From Candidatus Tokpelaia hoelldoblerii (GTDB lineage: Bacteria > Pseudomonadota > Alphaproteobacteria > Rhizobiales > Rhizobiaceae), in the NCBI GenBank assembly GCA_002005325.1, contig CP017315.1, positions 1,116,001 to 1,180,000 on the forward strand: DNA of 64,000 nucleotides, in the 5' to 3' direction. A program made the translations under genes and the position numbers. Positions within the stretch are counted from its first letter, which is position 1. The number at the start of each line of letters is the position of its first letter. Shown here one piece after another: positions 44,066 through 53,905 of the stretch. A model generated the notes under the pieces. That model was not told the DNA's origin and made no database searches. It saw only the letters and a list, made by a program, of their open reading frames with translations.

Positions 44066-44647
44066 TCAGTTAGCCCCCGATGCAGGAGTTCCTTCAGAGG
44101 CCGCAGGCTGCTGCTGAGCTTCGCCAAATTTTTTCTGCAAAGCCTTTTGAACATTGGCATCAAGATCCTGTGCGATGCCCTGCCGCCAGATTTTATAAGC
44201 ATTCAAGGCTTCAACCATGGCAACAGGCCCCTTTTCAATCAGTTTCTTGCCGGCTTCAGTATTATAAAATGCGGCAATCTGGTTCAGCTCTTTTTCTGAA
44301 AACTGTTTCGCGTAGGCGCGCGCGGCTTCCTTTTCCAGGTCGGTGCGGCGCGGTGTCAGCGCCAGCGCCTGCTCATCAACCACGGCAGAAATTTCTTTTT
44401 CGTAATTCGGGTACAACCCCATCCATTTGTTTTTCAAATCAACCATAATGCCAGGCAGAAACTCGTCAAACTGGTCTGTCGCATGGATTGCAGCAACCGC
44501 CTTTCTTGCCGCCTGCAATTGCGAAGCGCTGATTTTCTGCGCATCGGCGCCGGCTCCCTGTGCTCCGGCAAGCTGCATGCTCCCCCCTAAAACAGCAAGA
44601 GCGGCAACGGGGGCAATCAAACGGCGAAGAAAAATTGTTGCAGTCAT
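44066..44647 (-). CDS. DUF2059 domain exported protein
   Basis: A 193-residue protein with a signal peptide (cleavage near residue 30, in the AGAQGAGA region) and the DUF2059 pattern YAKQFSEKELNQIAAFYNTEAGKKLIEKGP near 110-140. Function of the domain is not known; it is common in Proteobacteria as a periplasmic protein. The C-terminus is Gln/Ala/Pro/Gly-rich. The 159-base gap to dnaE holds no clear signal beyond a weak stem near 44760-44795. Confidence 0.85.
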   Translation of the reverse strand: MTATIFLRRLIAPVAALAVLGGSMQLAGAQGAGADAQKISASQLQAARKAVAAIHATDQFDEFLPGIMVDLKNKWMGLYPNYEKEISAVVDEQALALTPRRTDLEKEAARAYAKQFSEKELNQIAAFYNTEAGKKLIEKGPVAMVEALNAYKIWRQGIAQDLDANVQKALQKKFGEAQQQPAASEGTPASGAN

Positions 44648-44806
44648 AAAAACTTACTCCATAAACTTGCCGGAACCGGCATAAAAACATCGTATTGCAT
44701 TTTTTCAGATTTATGCAAGCTCCGCCAGAGGAAATAATACATAAATCCCAAGATACCTTGACGCATAAATACGGCCAAAAGGTGTAAATGCGGCAAGATT
44801 TTTTCT

Positions 44807-47800
44807 TTAAATCAATTCCACATCAATGACTTCAGACACCGTTTTTAATGCTGCAGCAAGACTTGGGCTGAGTTTATAACGTTTAGGCAGAGCAATTTCA
44901 ATCTCTGACGCACCCTGATCCTTGATGACAATAAGGCTTACTGCGCCATCACCTTCATTTTTAAGCTGTCCGGCGATTTGCCTGACCGTATCTGCCGAAC
45001 GGACATAAAGCCGCATGGCTTTTTGCACCCGCCCCGCCTCGCCTTCCAGCGATTGCACCGTCTGCACCCGCAGGCTCACCCCCTCAGGCCGATCTTCAGC
45101 TGCAACGGTGATGACAACGGATTGTCCTGCCTCCAGCATATCACCATATTGCGCCAGACCTTCTGAAAACAAAACAGCTTCATACTGACCGGTTGCATCG
45201 GAAAACTGCACAATCCCCATCTTGTTGCCTGAACGGGTTTTGCGGATCTGCTTGGCGTTCACTGTTCCCGCCAGCCGCCCGGCACTTGCCCCCCGGCGCA
45301 CAGCGCCGGCAAAAGTCGCCCATTCCTGCACACGCATTTTTCCAAGCAGGTTCTTATATTCATCAAGCGGATGGGCGGAAAGGTAAAACCCTACGGCCTG
45401 AAACTCGCGGTGCAGCTTCTCTCCGCCAAGCCATGGCTCTGCCTGCGGCAGCATGAGCGGCTCGCTCACTCCGCTCACCATCCCGAAAATATCAATCTGG
45501 CCGCTATTTTGATCTTCCGACAGGCGTTGCGAACGGGCGATGATCGTATCAACTCCGGCAATCAGCACTTCCCGGCGAATGCCGAAACAATCAAGCGCCC
45601 CGGCATTGACCAGACTTTCCAGCACCCGCCGGTTGACAATACGCGGGTCGGTCCGCTCGCAAAAGTCTTCCAGATTGGCAAAAGGCTTGTCGCCACGGCA
45701 TTCAACAATATGGTCAACCGCCGGTTCACCCACCCCCTTGATCGCGGCCAGTGAATAATAAATTGTATTCTCGCCCACTTCAAAAACCCGGTGAGATGTC
45801 TGGACAGACGGCGCGACAACTTCAATACCCAACCGCTCGGCCTCGCGGCGAAAATCATTGAGCTTGTCGGTGTTTGACATATCATAGGTCATGGACGCCG
45901 CCAGAAACTCTACCGGATGGTGCGCCTTGAGATAAGCCGTCTGGTACGAAACAATGGCATAAGCCGCCGCATGGGATTTGTTAAAACCGTAATCGGCAAA
46001 TTTTGCCAGCAAATCAAAAATCGTATTGGCCTGTTCCTTGCCAAGCCCGCCCTCCACCGCGCCGTCAACAAAACGGGCGCGCTGCTGATCCATTTCCGCC
46101 CGGATTTTCTTGCCCATGGCGCGGCGCAGTAAATCCGCTTCTCCCAATGAATAGCCTGAAAGCACCTGGGCAATCTGCATCACCTGCTCCTGATAAACGA
46201 TAACGCCCTGCGTTTCCTTCACCAGATAGTCGATTTTGGGATGAATGGAGGCGATTTCTTCCTCACCATGCTTGCGCGCATTATAGGTCGGGATGTTTTC
46301 CATCGGCCCCGGGCGGTACAACGCCACCAGCGCGATAATATCCTCGATCCTGTCCGGCCGCATCCCCAGCAGCGCCTTGCGCATGCCCGCACTTTCCACC
46401 TGAAACACGCCGACTGTTTCCCCGCGGGACAAAATTGCATAGGTTTCTCCGTCATCGAGCGGAATATGAGCAAGGTTGATATCCACGCCCTTGCGCTTGA
46501 CAAATTCAACCGCCGTCTGCAGAACTGTCAGGGTTTTCAGGCCGAGAAAGTCAAATTTCACCAGCCCGGCCTGCTCGACAAATTTCATATTGAACTGCGT
46601 CACCGGCATATCAGAACGCGGATCGCGATACATCGGCACCAGTTGCCATAAAGGCCGGTCCCCAATCACAATACCGGCAGCATGAGTTGAAGCGTGGCGA
46701 TAAAGCCCTTCCAGCTTTTTCGCAATATCAAGCAACCGGCCAACAACCGGGTCCTTCTGCTCCTCCTCGGCAAATTTCGGCTCATCTTCCACTGCTTTTG
46801 TCAGCGAAACCGGATTGGCAGGATTGGACGGCACCAGCTTGCTTAAGCCGTCAACCTGTCCGTAAGGCATTTCCAGCACCCGCCCGACATCACGCAGCAC
46901 AGCACGCGCCTGCAAGGTCCCGAAGGTGATAATCTGCGCTACTTGTTCGCGGCCATATTTTTCCTGCACATAATGGATCACTTCCTCACGCCGGTCCTGA
47001 CAGAAATCAATATCAAAATCCGGCATGGAAACGCGGTCAGGATTGAGGAAACGCTCAAACAGCAAAGAGAAGCGCAGCGGATCAACATCGGTGATCATCA
47101 GAGCATAGGCAACAAGCGACCCTGCACCGGAACCGCGCCCGGGGCCGACAGGAATGCCATGCGCCTTGGCCCATTTGATAAAATCGGAAACGATGAGAAA
47201 ATAGCCCGGAAACTGCATGCGGACGATAATGGAAATCTCGTATTCCAGCCGCTTTTCATAAGCTTCGACACTATAACCTTCAGCAAGGCCGGCAGTTTCC
47301 AGCCGATGCTTCAGCCCCTTGCGCGCCTGGCCGATCATTTCCTCAGCTTCTGCAGCGACCGCCGCCGCCGGGTCATCAGCCTGACCGGTAAAATGCGGCA
47401 GGATAGGGTCGCGCGTCGGCGTAAAGGCATGACAGCGGCGGGCAATTTCAACGGTATTTTCCAGCGCTTCCGGCAGATCGGCAAACAGCGCCGCCATCTC
47501 TCCTTGTGTCTTGAGATAATGGTCCGGTGTGACGCGGCGGCGGTCATCATTGGACACCACCTGCCCTTCGGCAATAGCAAGCAGCGCATCATGCGCCTCA
47601 TAATCCTCACGCTGCAGAAAAAACGCTTCATTGGTCGCGACCAGCGGCAGGGCTTTTCCGTAGGCAAAATCAAGCATTTTGCGCTCAAGCGTATGATTAT
47701 AATCACCATGGCGTTGCAGTTCGATATAAAGCCGGTCACCAAATATTGTCTGCAAACGGTCAAGGCGCTGTTCGGCTCTGTCCGGCCGGTCCGTCAGCAG

Positions 47801-48280
47801 GGCCTGTTCAACTGGCCCGCCAGCGCCGCCGGAAAGCGCGATAATGCCCTGCCCCATATCAGCCAGCCAATCGATATGAAGATGCGGCGGCTCCATTTCC
47901 GGCTTGTCGAGATAGGCACGGCTGACAAGACTGACCAGATTGGCATAGCCCTCATCCGTCGCCGCCAGCAGCACAAGCGAAGAAAAAGACGCCAGCGTGC
48001 GGATTTTGCCAAGGCGCGGATCATAGCTTTCATCGGCAAAATCCACCGCCAGCTGGCAACCAATGATCGGCTGAATCCCCACCTTGAAACATTTTTGCGT
48101 AAATTCCAGCGCGCCGAACAGGTTGCTGCTGTCGGTTATCGCCATTGCGGGCTGTTTATCCGCTTGCGCATGGGCAACAATTTTATCAACTTTCAGCGCG
48201 CCTTCCAGCAGGGAATAGCCCGAATGCACCCGCAAATGAATAAAATCGGGATGTATCAGCTGTTTTTGCGCCTGTTCCAT
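44807..48280 (-). CDS. dnaE: DNA polymerase III alpha subunit
   Basis: Replicative polymerase of 1157 residues. Domains in order: PHP (about 10-270, starting FIHLRVHSGYSLLEGALKV), polymerase palm with the catalytic Asp pair in MPDFDIDFCQDRREEVI near residue 415, fingers with HAAGIVIGDRP, a (HhH)2 region (about 790-880), and a C-terminal OB fold (about 985-1065). I start it at MEQAQKQLIHPDFIH (48280), which fits the family, rather than at the longer frame from 48382 that overlaps lolD. The dnaE-lolD-lolC-proS order is conserved in Hyphomicrobiales. Confidence 0.97.
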   Translation of the reverse strand: MEQAQKQLIHPDFIHLRVHSGYSLLEGALKVDKIVAHAQADKQPAMAITDSSNLFGALEFTQKCFKVGIQPIIGCQLAVDFADESYDPRLGKIRTLASFSSLVLLAATDEGYANLVSLVSRAYLDKPEMEPPHLHIDWLADMGQGIIALSGGAGGPVEQALLTDRPDRAEQRLDRLQTIFGDRLYIELQRHGDYNHTLERKMLDFAYGKALPLVATNEAFFLQREDYEAHDALLAIAEGQVVSNDDRRRVTPDHYLKTQGEMAALFADLPEALENTVEIARRCHAFTPTRDPILPHFTGQADDPAAAVAAEAEEMIGQARKGLKHRLETAGLAEGYSVEAYEKRLEYEISIIVRMQFPGYFLIVSDFIKWAKAHGIPVGPGRGSGAGSLVAYALMITDVDPLRFSLLFERFLNPDRVSMPDFDIDFCQDRREEVIHYVQEKYGREQVAQIITFGTLQARAVLRDVGRVLEMPYGQVDGLSKLVPSNPANPVSLTKAVEDEPKFAEEEQKDPVVGRLLDIAKKLEGLYRHASTHAAGIVIGDRPLWQLVPMYRDPRSDMPVTQFNMKFVEQAGLVKFDFLGLKTLTVLQTAVEFVKRKGVDINLAHIPLDDGETYAILSRGETVGVFQVESAGMRKALLGMRPDRIEDIIALVALYRPGPMENIPTYNARKHGEEEIASIHPKIDYLVKETQGVIVYQEQVMQIAQVLSGYSLGEADLLRRAMGKKIRAEMDQQRARFVDGAVEGGLGKEQANTIFDLLAKFADYGFNKSHAAAYAIVSYQTAYLKAHHPVEFLAASMTYDMSNTDKLNDFRREAERLGIEVVAPSVQTSHRVFEVGENTIYYSLAAIKGVGEPAVDHIVECRGDKPFANLEDFCERTDPRIVNRRVLESLVNAGALDCFGIRREVLIAGVDTIIARSQRLSEDQNSGQIDIFGMVSGVSEPLMLPQAEPWLGGEKLHREFQAVGFYLSAHPLDEYKNLLGKMRVQEWATFAGAVRRGASAGRLAGTVNAKQIRKTRSGNKMGIVQFSDATGQYEAVLFSEGLAQYGDMLEAGQSVVITVAAEDRPEGVSLRVQTVQSLEGEAGRVQKAMRLYVRSADTVRQIAGQLKNEGDGAVSLIVIKDQGASEIEIALPKRYKLSPSLAAALKTVSEVIDVELI

Positions 48281-48299
48281 TCCGTCTCCCGCTCCCCTC

Positions 48300-48986
48300 T
48301 CAAGCCAATTCAACAATCTTGCCGTTCTTAAGCGTAATACGCCGGTCCATCTGTTTGGCCAGCGCATAATTATGGGTGGCAATCAGCGCCGCAAGACCGG
48401 ACTGGCGCACCAGCGCCGTTAACGCCTCAAATACATAACCTGACGTTGCCGGATCAAGATTGCCGGTCGGCTCATCCGCCAGCAAAACCAGCGGCGCGTT
48501 GGCAACCGCGCGCGCAATCGCCACACGCTGCTGCTCACCGCCGGAAAGCTCGGACGGGCGGTGTTTTGCCCGGTGGCCGACACGCATATAATCCAGCAGC
48601 TTTTTAGCGCGCACCCGCGCCTCATCCCGGCCCAGCCCGGCAATCATCTGCGGCAGCATGACATTTTCCAGCGCCGTAAATTCCGGCAGCAGATGATGAA
48701 ACTGATAGACAAAACCAATATCCGAACGCCGCACAGCCGTGCGCCGGTCATCATTCAATTGCGCACACGAGCGCCCCTGCAATTCCACATCACCGCTATT
48801 GGGGCGTTCGAGCAAACCGGCAATATGCAGCAGGGTTGATTTACCAGTGCCGGACGGCGCGACAAGCGCCACCGTCTCACCACGGTTCAGGGTAAAATTC
48901 GCCCTGTCGAGAATAACCAGCGCCTTGCCACTGTTGCGATAAGAGCGCTTGATATTGACAAGTTTTAAAACCGGCTGTTTACTCAT
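48300..48986 (-). CDS. lolD: Lipoprotein-releasing ABC transporter ATPase LolD
   Basis: ATP-binding subunit that powers release of outer-membrane lipoproteins from the inner membrane to LolA. The 228-residue protein has Walker A APSGTGKST near residue 43, the signature LSGGEQQRVAIARA near 145, and Walker B LVLLADEPTGNLD. The Q-loop reads VYQFHHLLPEF, typical of LolD. It overlaps lolC by 8 bases. Confidence 0.96.
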   Translation of the reverse strand: MSKQPVLKLVNIKRSYRNSGKALVILDRANFTLNRGETVALVAPSGTGKSTLLHIAGLLERPNSGDVELQGRSCAQLNDDRRTAVRRSDIGFVYQFHHLLPEFTALENVMLPQMIAGLGRDEARVRAKKLLDYMRVGHRAKHRPSELSGGEQQRVAIARAVANAPLVLLADEPTGNLDPATSGYVFEALTALVRQSGLAALIATHNYALAKQMDRRITLKNGKIVELA

Positions 48987-50373
48987 AGCGCAGCGCCTGC
49001 ACAGGGTCGAGCCGCGCCGCCTTTAAAGCGGGCTGCAAAGTGGCAAGAAAAGACAGAACCAGCGCCATGACAACCACCATGAACACCTGCCCGCCATCGA
49101 GCTTCGAGGGCAACTGGCTTAAGTAATAAGCATCGGGATTAAACAGCTGCCTGCCCGTCACACCAGCGATAAAATTATGGATCCGTTCGACATTCAGACT
49201 GGTGACAACACCTAAAATCACCCCGAAAAATGTGCCACTGATACCAATAGCCAGACCGGCCATGATAAAAATACGCATAATCGCCCCGCGCCCCGCGCCC
49301 ATGGTGCGCAAAACGGCAATGTCATGGGTTTTGTCACGCACCAGCATAATCAGGCCGGAAATGATATTCAGCGCCGCGACAAGTACAATCAGCGACAGGA
49401 TAAAAAACATCACCGTGCTTTCCATCCTCAAGGCTCCCAGAAAATTCTGGTTACGCTCTTTCCAGTCACTGGTGAACAGGCTGCGCCCTGCCGCTTCTTC
49501 CAGCTTCGGCTTGAGCGCGTCAACAGCAAAGGGATCATCGGTAAACACTTCAAACATCGGCACAGTGCCTTCCATATTAAAGAAAAGCTGCGCCTCTTCC
49601 AGAGGCATGTAAATAATAGCGGCATCATAATCATTCATACCGGTCTTGAAAACCGCCGCCACCTTGTATTCTTTCATCCGCGGCATCATCCCCATCGGGG
49701 TCTGGTCTCCTTCCGGCGAAATGACGGTAAGAATATTTCCCACGGACAACCCCAGAGTTTCAGCCATTTTCTGCCCGATGGCGATATTATAGGCCGTATA
49801 TGGCGCGGCAGCGGTTTCCGCCGTATCGGGGGCCAGTTCTTCCGCCCGGGTCTCCGGATGGCGCGGGCCGGTTGTATCCTGCCTGGCAGGCTGCTCCTGC
49901 TCAACCAGATCGTGCAACGAACCTTCCTTGATATTGGAAGAGACAATCTGCAATTTTTCAAGGTCAGCCATGCGCAGGCCACGGATCAGCGCCCCTGTTC
50001 CGCCGCCGAATTCACCCTGCACCAGCCCCTGCCCCTCCACCAGCGGCAAAACCAGTTTCACACCTTTGACCGCTGCAAGCCTGGCCGCAAGGGTTTCATA
50101 ATCATCAAAATTGCTGTCAAGGCCGGGACGCAGCAACAGATCACCGTTAATGCCAAGAATACGGCTTGTCAGTTCGCTATGAAAACCGTTCATCACCGAC
50201 ATGACAACAATCAGCGCCCATACGCCGATCATCACCCCGATGAAGGAAATGACCGAAATCACGGAAGTAAAACCCTGTTTCCGGCTTGGAATCATATAAC
50301 GGGACGCAACCATCCACTCAAAAGCGGCAAAGGGGCGGCTTTTTTGTTCAACAGTTGCATCTCTTTTTGTCAT
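48979..50373 (-). CDS. lolC: Lipoprotein-releasing ABC transporter permease LolC/LolE
   Basis: A 464-residue permease with one N-terminal membrane segment (about 35-60, TSVISVISFIGVMIGVWALIVVMSV), a large periplasmic domain (about 65-330) and three C-terminal segments. ASRYMIPSRKQGF at the start is typical. Alphaproteobacteria often have a single LolC/E protein (LolF type) that would act as a homodimer with LolD; no second permease is seen here. It starts 3 bases after proS. Confidence 0.94.
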   Translation of the reverse strand: MTKRDATVEQKSRPFAAFEWMVASRYMIPSRKQGFTSVISVISFIGVMIGVWALIVVMSVMNGFHSELTSRILGINGDLLLRPGLDSNFDDYETLAARLAAVKGVKLVLPLVEGQGLVQGEFGGGTGALIRGLRMADLEKLQIVSSNIKEGSLHDLVEQEQPARQDTTGPRHPETRAEELAPDTAETAAAPYTAYNIAIGQKMAETLGLSVGNILTVISPEGDQTPMGMMPRMKEYKVAAVFKTGMNDYDAAIIYMPLEEAQLFFNMEGTVPMFEVFTDDPFAVDALKPKLEEAAGRSLFTSDWKERNQNFLGALRMESTVMFFILSLIVLVAALNIISGLIMLVRDKTHDIAVLRTMGAGRGAIMRIFIMAGLAIGISGTFFGVILGVVTSLNVERIHNFIAGVTGRQLFNPDAYYLSQLPSKLDGGQVFMVVVMALVLSFLATLQPALKAARLDPVQALRYE

Positions 50374-50376
50374 TTC

Positions 50377-51699
50377 TCAAGCCATAATACGGTTAAGGGC
50401 TGCTTCCACAGACAGGGTTTCACGCGCACCGCTCTTGCGGTCCTTGATTTCCACCTCACCGGCGGCGGCACCACGCGGCCCGATAATAATCTGGGTCGGC
50501 AGGCCGATTAAATCCATAGTGGCGAATTTGGAACCGGCACGCTCGCTGCTGTCATCAAGCAGACAGTCAAAACCGGCATTGCCGGCCTGTGTGTAAACAC
50601 GCTTCGCCAGTTTGTCGCAAGCCTCATCCCCGGGCTTCATATTGATAATGCCAAGATCAAACGGCGCAATCGCCTTCGGCCAGATGATACCGTTTTCATC
50701 ATGGCTGGCTTCAATCGCCGCCGCCACCAGACGGGACGGGCCAATGCCGTAAGAGCCCATGGAAACCGTATGTTCCTTGCCATCAGGCCCTGTCACCCTT
50801 GCTCCCATCGGGGCGGAATATTTGTCGCCAAAGTGGAAAATATGCCCCACTTCAATGCCGCGCGCCGCCAGACGGTCACCCGCCTTCACGTTCTCCCATT
50901 CCGCTTCATCATGCATTTCTTCCGTGGCGGCATAGGGCGTTGTCCACTGCGCGACAATATCGGCCATAGCCGCATCATCAGTAAAATCCACATCCGCGCC
51001 GGGCACCGGCATATCAAGATACTGCCTGTCGCAGAAAACCGCGCTCTCGCCTGTATCGGCAAGGATGATGAACTCATGGCTCAGATCGCCGCCAATCGGG
51101 CCGGTATCGGCCCGCATGGGAATGGCTTTCAAACCGGCGCGGGTGAAGGTGCGCAGGTAAGAAACAAACACGCGGTTATAAGCGGCACGCGCCCCTTCAT
51201 AATCGAGATCAAACGAATAGCCGTCCTTCATCAAAAATTCGCGCGAACGCATCACACCGAAACGCGGGCGGATTTCATCGCGGAATTTCCACTGGATATG
51301 ATAGAGATTAAGCGGCAGATCACGGTAAGAGCGCACATATGAGCGAAAAATATCCGTCACCATTTCTTCATTGGTCGGGCCATAGAGCATATCACGCTCC
51401 TGCCGGTCCGCAATGCGCAGCATCTCTTTGCCATAGTCATCATAGCGGCCGCTTTCGCGCCACAGATCGGCGGATTGAATGGTTGGCATCCAGATTTCCA
51501 GCGCCCCGGCGCGGTTTTGCTCTTCACGGATAATGGCGCAGACCTTGTCGAGCACTTTTTTGCCCAGCGGCAGCCATGAATAAATCCCCGCTGACTGCTG
51601 GCGGATCATACCGGCACGCAGCATGAGCCGGTGCGAGGCGATTTCCGCTTCCTTGGGGTTTTCTTTTAAAATAGGCAAAAAATATTGGGAAAGGCGCAT
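50377..51699 (-). CDS. proS: Prolyl-tRNA synthetase (short alphaproteobacterial type)
   Basis: Class II synthetase charging tRNA-Pro. The 440-residue form lacks the roughly 180-residue editing insertion found in E. coli ProS, as is usual in Alphaproteobacteria. Motif 1 lies around MLRAGMIRQQSAGIYSWLP, motif 2 at FRDEIRPRFGVMRSREFLMKD near residue 140, and motif 3 at SYGIGPSRLVAA near 315. The frame extends to a TTG at 51705, but the ATG at 51699 fits the family start MRLSQYFLP. Confidence 0.97.
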   Translation of the reverse strand: MRLSQYFLPILKENPKEAEIASHRLMLRAGMIRQQSAGIYSWLPLGKKVLDKVCAIIREEQNRAGALEIWMPTIQSADLWRESGRYDDYGKEMLRIADRQERDMLYGPTNEEMVTDIFRSYVRSYRDLPLNLYHIQWKFRDEIRPRFGVMRSREFLMKDGYSFDLDYEGARAAYNRVFVSYLRTFTRAGLKAIPMRADTGPIGGDLSHEFIILADTGESAVFCDRQYLDMPVPGADVDFTDDAAMADIVAQWTTPYAATEEMHDEAEWENVKAGDRLAARGIEVGHIFHFGDKYSAPMGARVTGPDGKEHTVSMGSYGIGPSRLVAAAIEASHDENGIIWPKAIAPFDLGIINMKPGDEACDKLAKRVYTQAGNAGFDCLLDDSSERAGSKFATMDLIGLPTQIIIGPRGAAAGEVEIKDRKSGARETLSVEAALNRIMA

Positions 51700-51705
51700 A
51701 TGCAA

Positions 51706-51949
51706 AAAACCAGTCTGGGTTGTCGTTACAATGAAAAGGCGGGCGAATCGCCCAAAACTCCTCTTTAGAAATAACCGTATTTGCCGGGATTGGGAATATC
51801 CTCCTGGACAGCATACAGGATTGCAACCGCATAATCAGGGTTTTTGTTATTATTTCTGCTGCTTGCGCCGGAATTATGGCGAAATTATCCCCTGCCTGTT
51901 TTTTCTGGTGACGAATCACAATTTTTAGCGTAACCTGATAAAATATAAG
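51706..51949. other. Gap upstream of proS and of the structured RNA
   Basis: 244 bases that must hold the divergent promoters of proS and of the RNA at 51950. TAAAAT near 51939-51944 could be the -10 box of the RNA; the -35 region is weak. A small GGGCGA/TCGCCC palindrome lies about 51740. No coding region is convincing. Confidence 0.5.
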
Positions 51950-52092
51950 GTGAAGGAACAGGCAGAACTGTTCGTATATGTGGTGTGTTTGGGAGGACCG
52001 GCTTCAGGCGCACAGGATTGCAGCCCTCTGTCAGAGATTAAGCCGATCACATATAATGGATTTATTGCAAGGCTTTCAGCCTTGTTTTTTTT
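51950..52092 (+). ncRNA. Putative structured small RNA with its own intrinsic terminator
   Basis: A free-standing transcript of about 143 bases on the plus strand, between divergent proS and the convergent end of rnj. Visible structure: hairpin 1 GAACAG/CTGTTC (51956-51973); a long-range stem TATATGTG (51975-51982) with CACATATA (52048-52055); inside it CGGCTT (51999-52004) with AAGCCG (52040-52045) and a small ACAGG/CCTCTGT hairpin; then a perfect terminator CAAGGCT-TTC-AGCCTTG (52068-52084) followed by eight T. The T-run is on the plus strand only, which gives the direction. No reading frame fits. I do not recognise the family; its broad shape (closing stem, large one-sided bulge) recalls 6S RNA but the sequence does not confirm it. 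Confidence 0.6.
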
Positions 52093-52178
52093 ATGCCGGT
52101 TTCACACCCCGCGGGACAATACCACACCACCTCGCCCTATAGGCAAAGACAAGGCCGCCTCTGACGCCATACCGCTTT

Positions 52179-53852
52179 TTAAACCCGATGTAAAAACACC
52201 GTCACAATGGTTTTCTTGCCCCAGATCCCGTTAACAGTTGAGCGGACAGCCTTGCGTGCCGCCTCGCGGACAACGTCCTCATCCTTGCGGCGCTTGTTCG
52301 GTATATTGTTGATGGCCGCTTCCACCGCATCAAACAGTATATCTTCCATCAATTCACCACGGCCATCCGTTTCCGGCAGGCCATAGGCGACAAGCTGCAC
52401 TTCACCGGCCAGTTCGCCGGTTTTATCAAGCAGAAAAGACACGGTGACATGGCCGACATAGCTTAACTTGCGCCGTTCCCGGATACCCAGCTCGTCCTCA
52501 TCTCCCAGCAGTTTGCCATCCTTGTAAATGCGGCCGACCGGCACTTCATCAACCACTTCCACCGCGCCGGGCGCCAGCCGCAGCATATCGCCGTTGCGGA
52601 TTTCAGCAATTGTGCTGATGCCCATTTCTTCCCCAAAAGCCGCCTGTGCCGCCAGGTGCATCGCCTCGCCATGCACCGGCACCAGAATTTGCGGCTTTGT
52701 CCATTCATACATCTGCCGCAGATGGCCGCGCGGCGGATGGCCGGAAACATGCACCGGCGCATCATGGTCGGTGATCACCTCAATACCGCGGTCGATCAGC
52801 CGGTTCTGCGTTTCAATAATCGCCTTTTCATTGCCCGGAATACTGCGCGAGGAGTAAATGATCACATCCCCCTCAACAAGCGTGATATCGCGCATTTCAT
52901 CACGGGCGATTTTCGCCAGCGCGGCACGCGCCTCGCCCTGGCTGCCGGTCAATACCAGCACAATTTTGTCACGGGGTGTCGAGTCATAATCTTCTTCGCT
53001 CAAAAAAGGCGCCAGCCCTTCCATAAGCCCGAGTTCTGCCGCCACCTGCGCACTGCGTTTCATCGAACGGCCAACCAGCAGCACCCGCCGCCCCGCCGCT
53101 TCGGCTGCCAGCGCGATGGATTTCACCCGCCCGACATTGGAAGCAAAAGTGGTGATCGCCACTTGGCCCCTGGCCTCAGTGATAATTTTTGCCAGATTAT
53201 GGCTGACTTCCGTTTCCGTGATGCTTTCACGCTCCACCTGCGCATTGGTGGAATCGCAAACAAGCGCCAGCACCCCTTCATTCCCAAGTTCACGAAAGCG
53301 CTTTTCATCGGTTTTTTCGCCCAGTGTCGGCGCACTGTCTATTTTCCAGTCGCCGGTATGGATGGCAAGCCCCAGAGGCGTGCGGATCGCCAGCGCGACC
53401 GGATCAGGGATAGAGTGATTGACGGCAATTGCCTCAATAGCAAATGCGCCGGCTTCAAACCTGTCACCGGCCTTGAACACCTGCACCGGCAATTCATAGG
53501 AAGCAAAATCTGTCATCCGCTTTGTTTCAAGCAATCCGGCGGTAAATGGCGTGCAATAAACCGGCACCTTCAGCCGCGGCCACAAATCGAGCACGGCGCC
53601 AAAATGGTCTTCATGGGCATGGGTCAATACCAGCGCACGGATATTATGACGTTCATTTTCCAGAAAACGGATATCAGGCAGGATCAGATCCGCGCCGGGC
53701 AGATCCTCACCGGCAAAGCTCACGCCCATATCAACAATCAGCCATTCCCGCTTATCTTCCGGCCCATAACCATAGGCAGCCAGATTCATGCCGATTTCCC
53801 CGACACCCCCCAAAGGCAAAAAAACAAACTCGGCACTCTGTGCTGCGGACAT
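52179..53852 (-). CDS. rnj: Ribonuclease J
   Basis: Metallo-beta-lactamase-fold RNase (beta-CASP family) with 5'-exo and endonuclease activity, important for RNA decay in Alphaproteobacteria. The 557-residue protein has FLPLGGVGEIGMN at the start, VLTHAHEDHFGA near residue 73 (zinc ligands), IHTGDWKID near 165, the beta-CASP part with LTGSQGEARAAL near 360, and VSGHPPRGHLRQMYEWTKPQILVPVHGE near 400. The start at 53852 has CAGGAGAG upstream; the longer frame from 53894 adds a stretch unlike the family. Confidence 0.96.
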   Translation of the reverse strand: MSAAQSAEFVFLPLGGVGEIGMNLAAYGYGPEDKREWLIVDMGVSFAGEDLPGADLILPDIRFLENERHNIRALVLTHAHEDHFGAVLDLWPRLKVPVYCTPFTAGLLETKRMTDFASYELPVQVFKAGDRFEAGAFAIEAIAVNHSIPDPVALAIRTPLGLAIHTGDWKIDSAPTLGEKTDEKRFRELGNEGVLALVCDSTNAQVERESITETEVSHNLAKIITEARGQVAITTFASNVGRVKSIALAAEAAGRRVLLVGRSMKRSAQVAAELGLMEGLAPFLSEEDYDSTPRDKIVLVLTGSQGEARAALAKIARDEMRDITLVEGDVIIYSSRSIPGNEKAIIETQNRLIDRGIEVITDHDAPVHVSGHPPRGHLRQMYEWTKPQILVPVHGEAMHLAAQAAFGEEMGISTIAEIRNGDMLRLAPGAVEVVDEVPVGRIYKDGKLLGDEDELGIRERRKLSYVGHVTVSFLLDKTGELAGEVQLVAYGLPETDGRGELMEDILFDAVEAAINNIPNKRRKDEDVVREAARKAVRSTVNGIWGKKTIVTVFLHRV

Positions 53853-53905
53853 AAAACTCTCCTGTTTCCCTACATACAAGTCAAAAAGGCGCAAAAATAC
53901 ATGAC

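Noticed and set aside
46943..48331. Long plus-strand frame opposite dnaE (462 codons)
   Set aside because: Shadow of dnaE: no family similarity, unusual residue composition, no ribosome binding site.
50377..51699. Treating the missing editing insertion of ProS as a deletion
   Set aside because: The short type without the insertion is usual in Alphaproteobacteria.
51623..51928. Plus-strand frame over the proS start and upstream gap
   Set aside because: Mostly antisense to proS, with no ribosome binding site or motif; the gap is better explained by promoters and the structured RNA.
51950..52092. Firm assignment as 6S RNA or SRP RNA
   Set aside because: The broad shape recalls 6S, but I cannot match conserved 6S sequence, and the SRP GGAAG/AGCA core is absent. 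It is left as an unassigned RNA.
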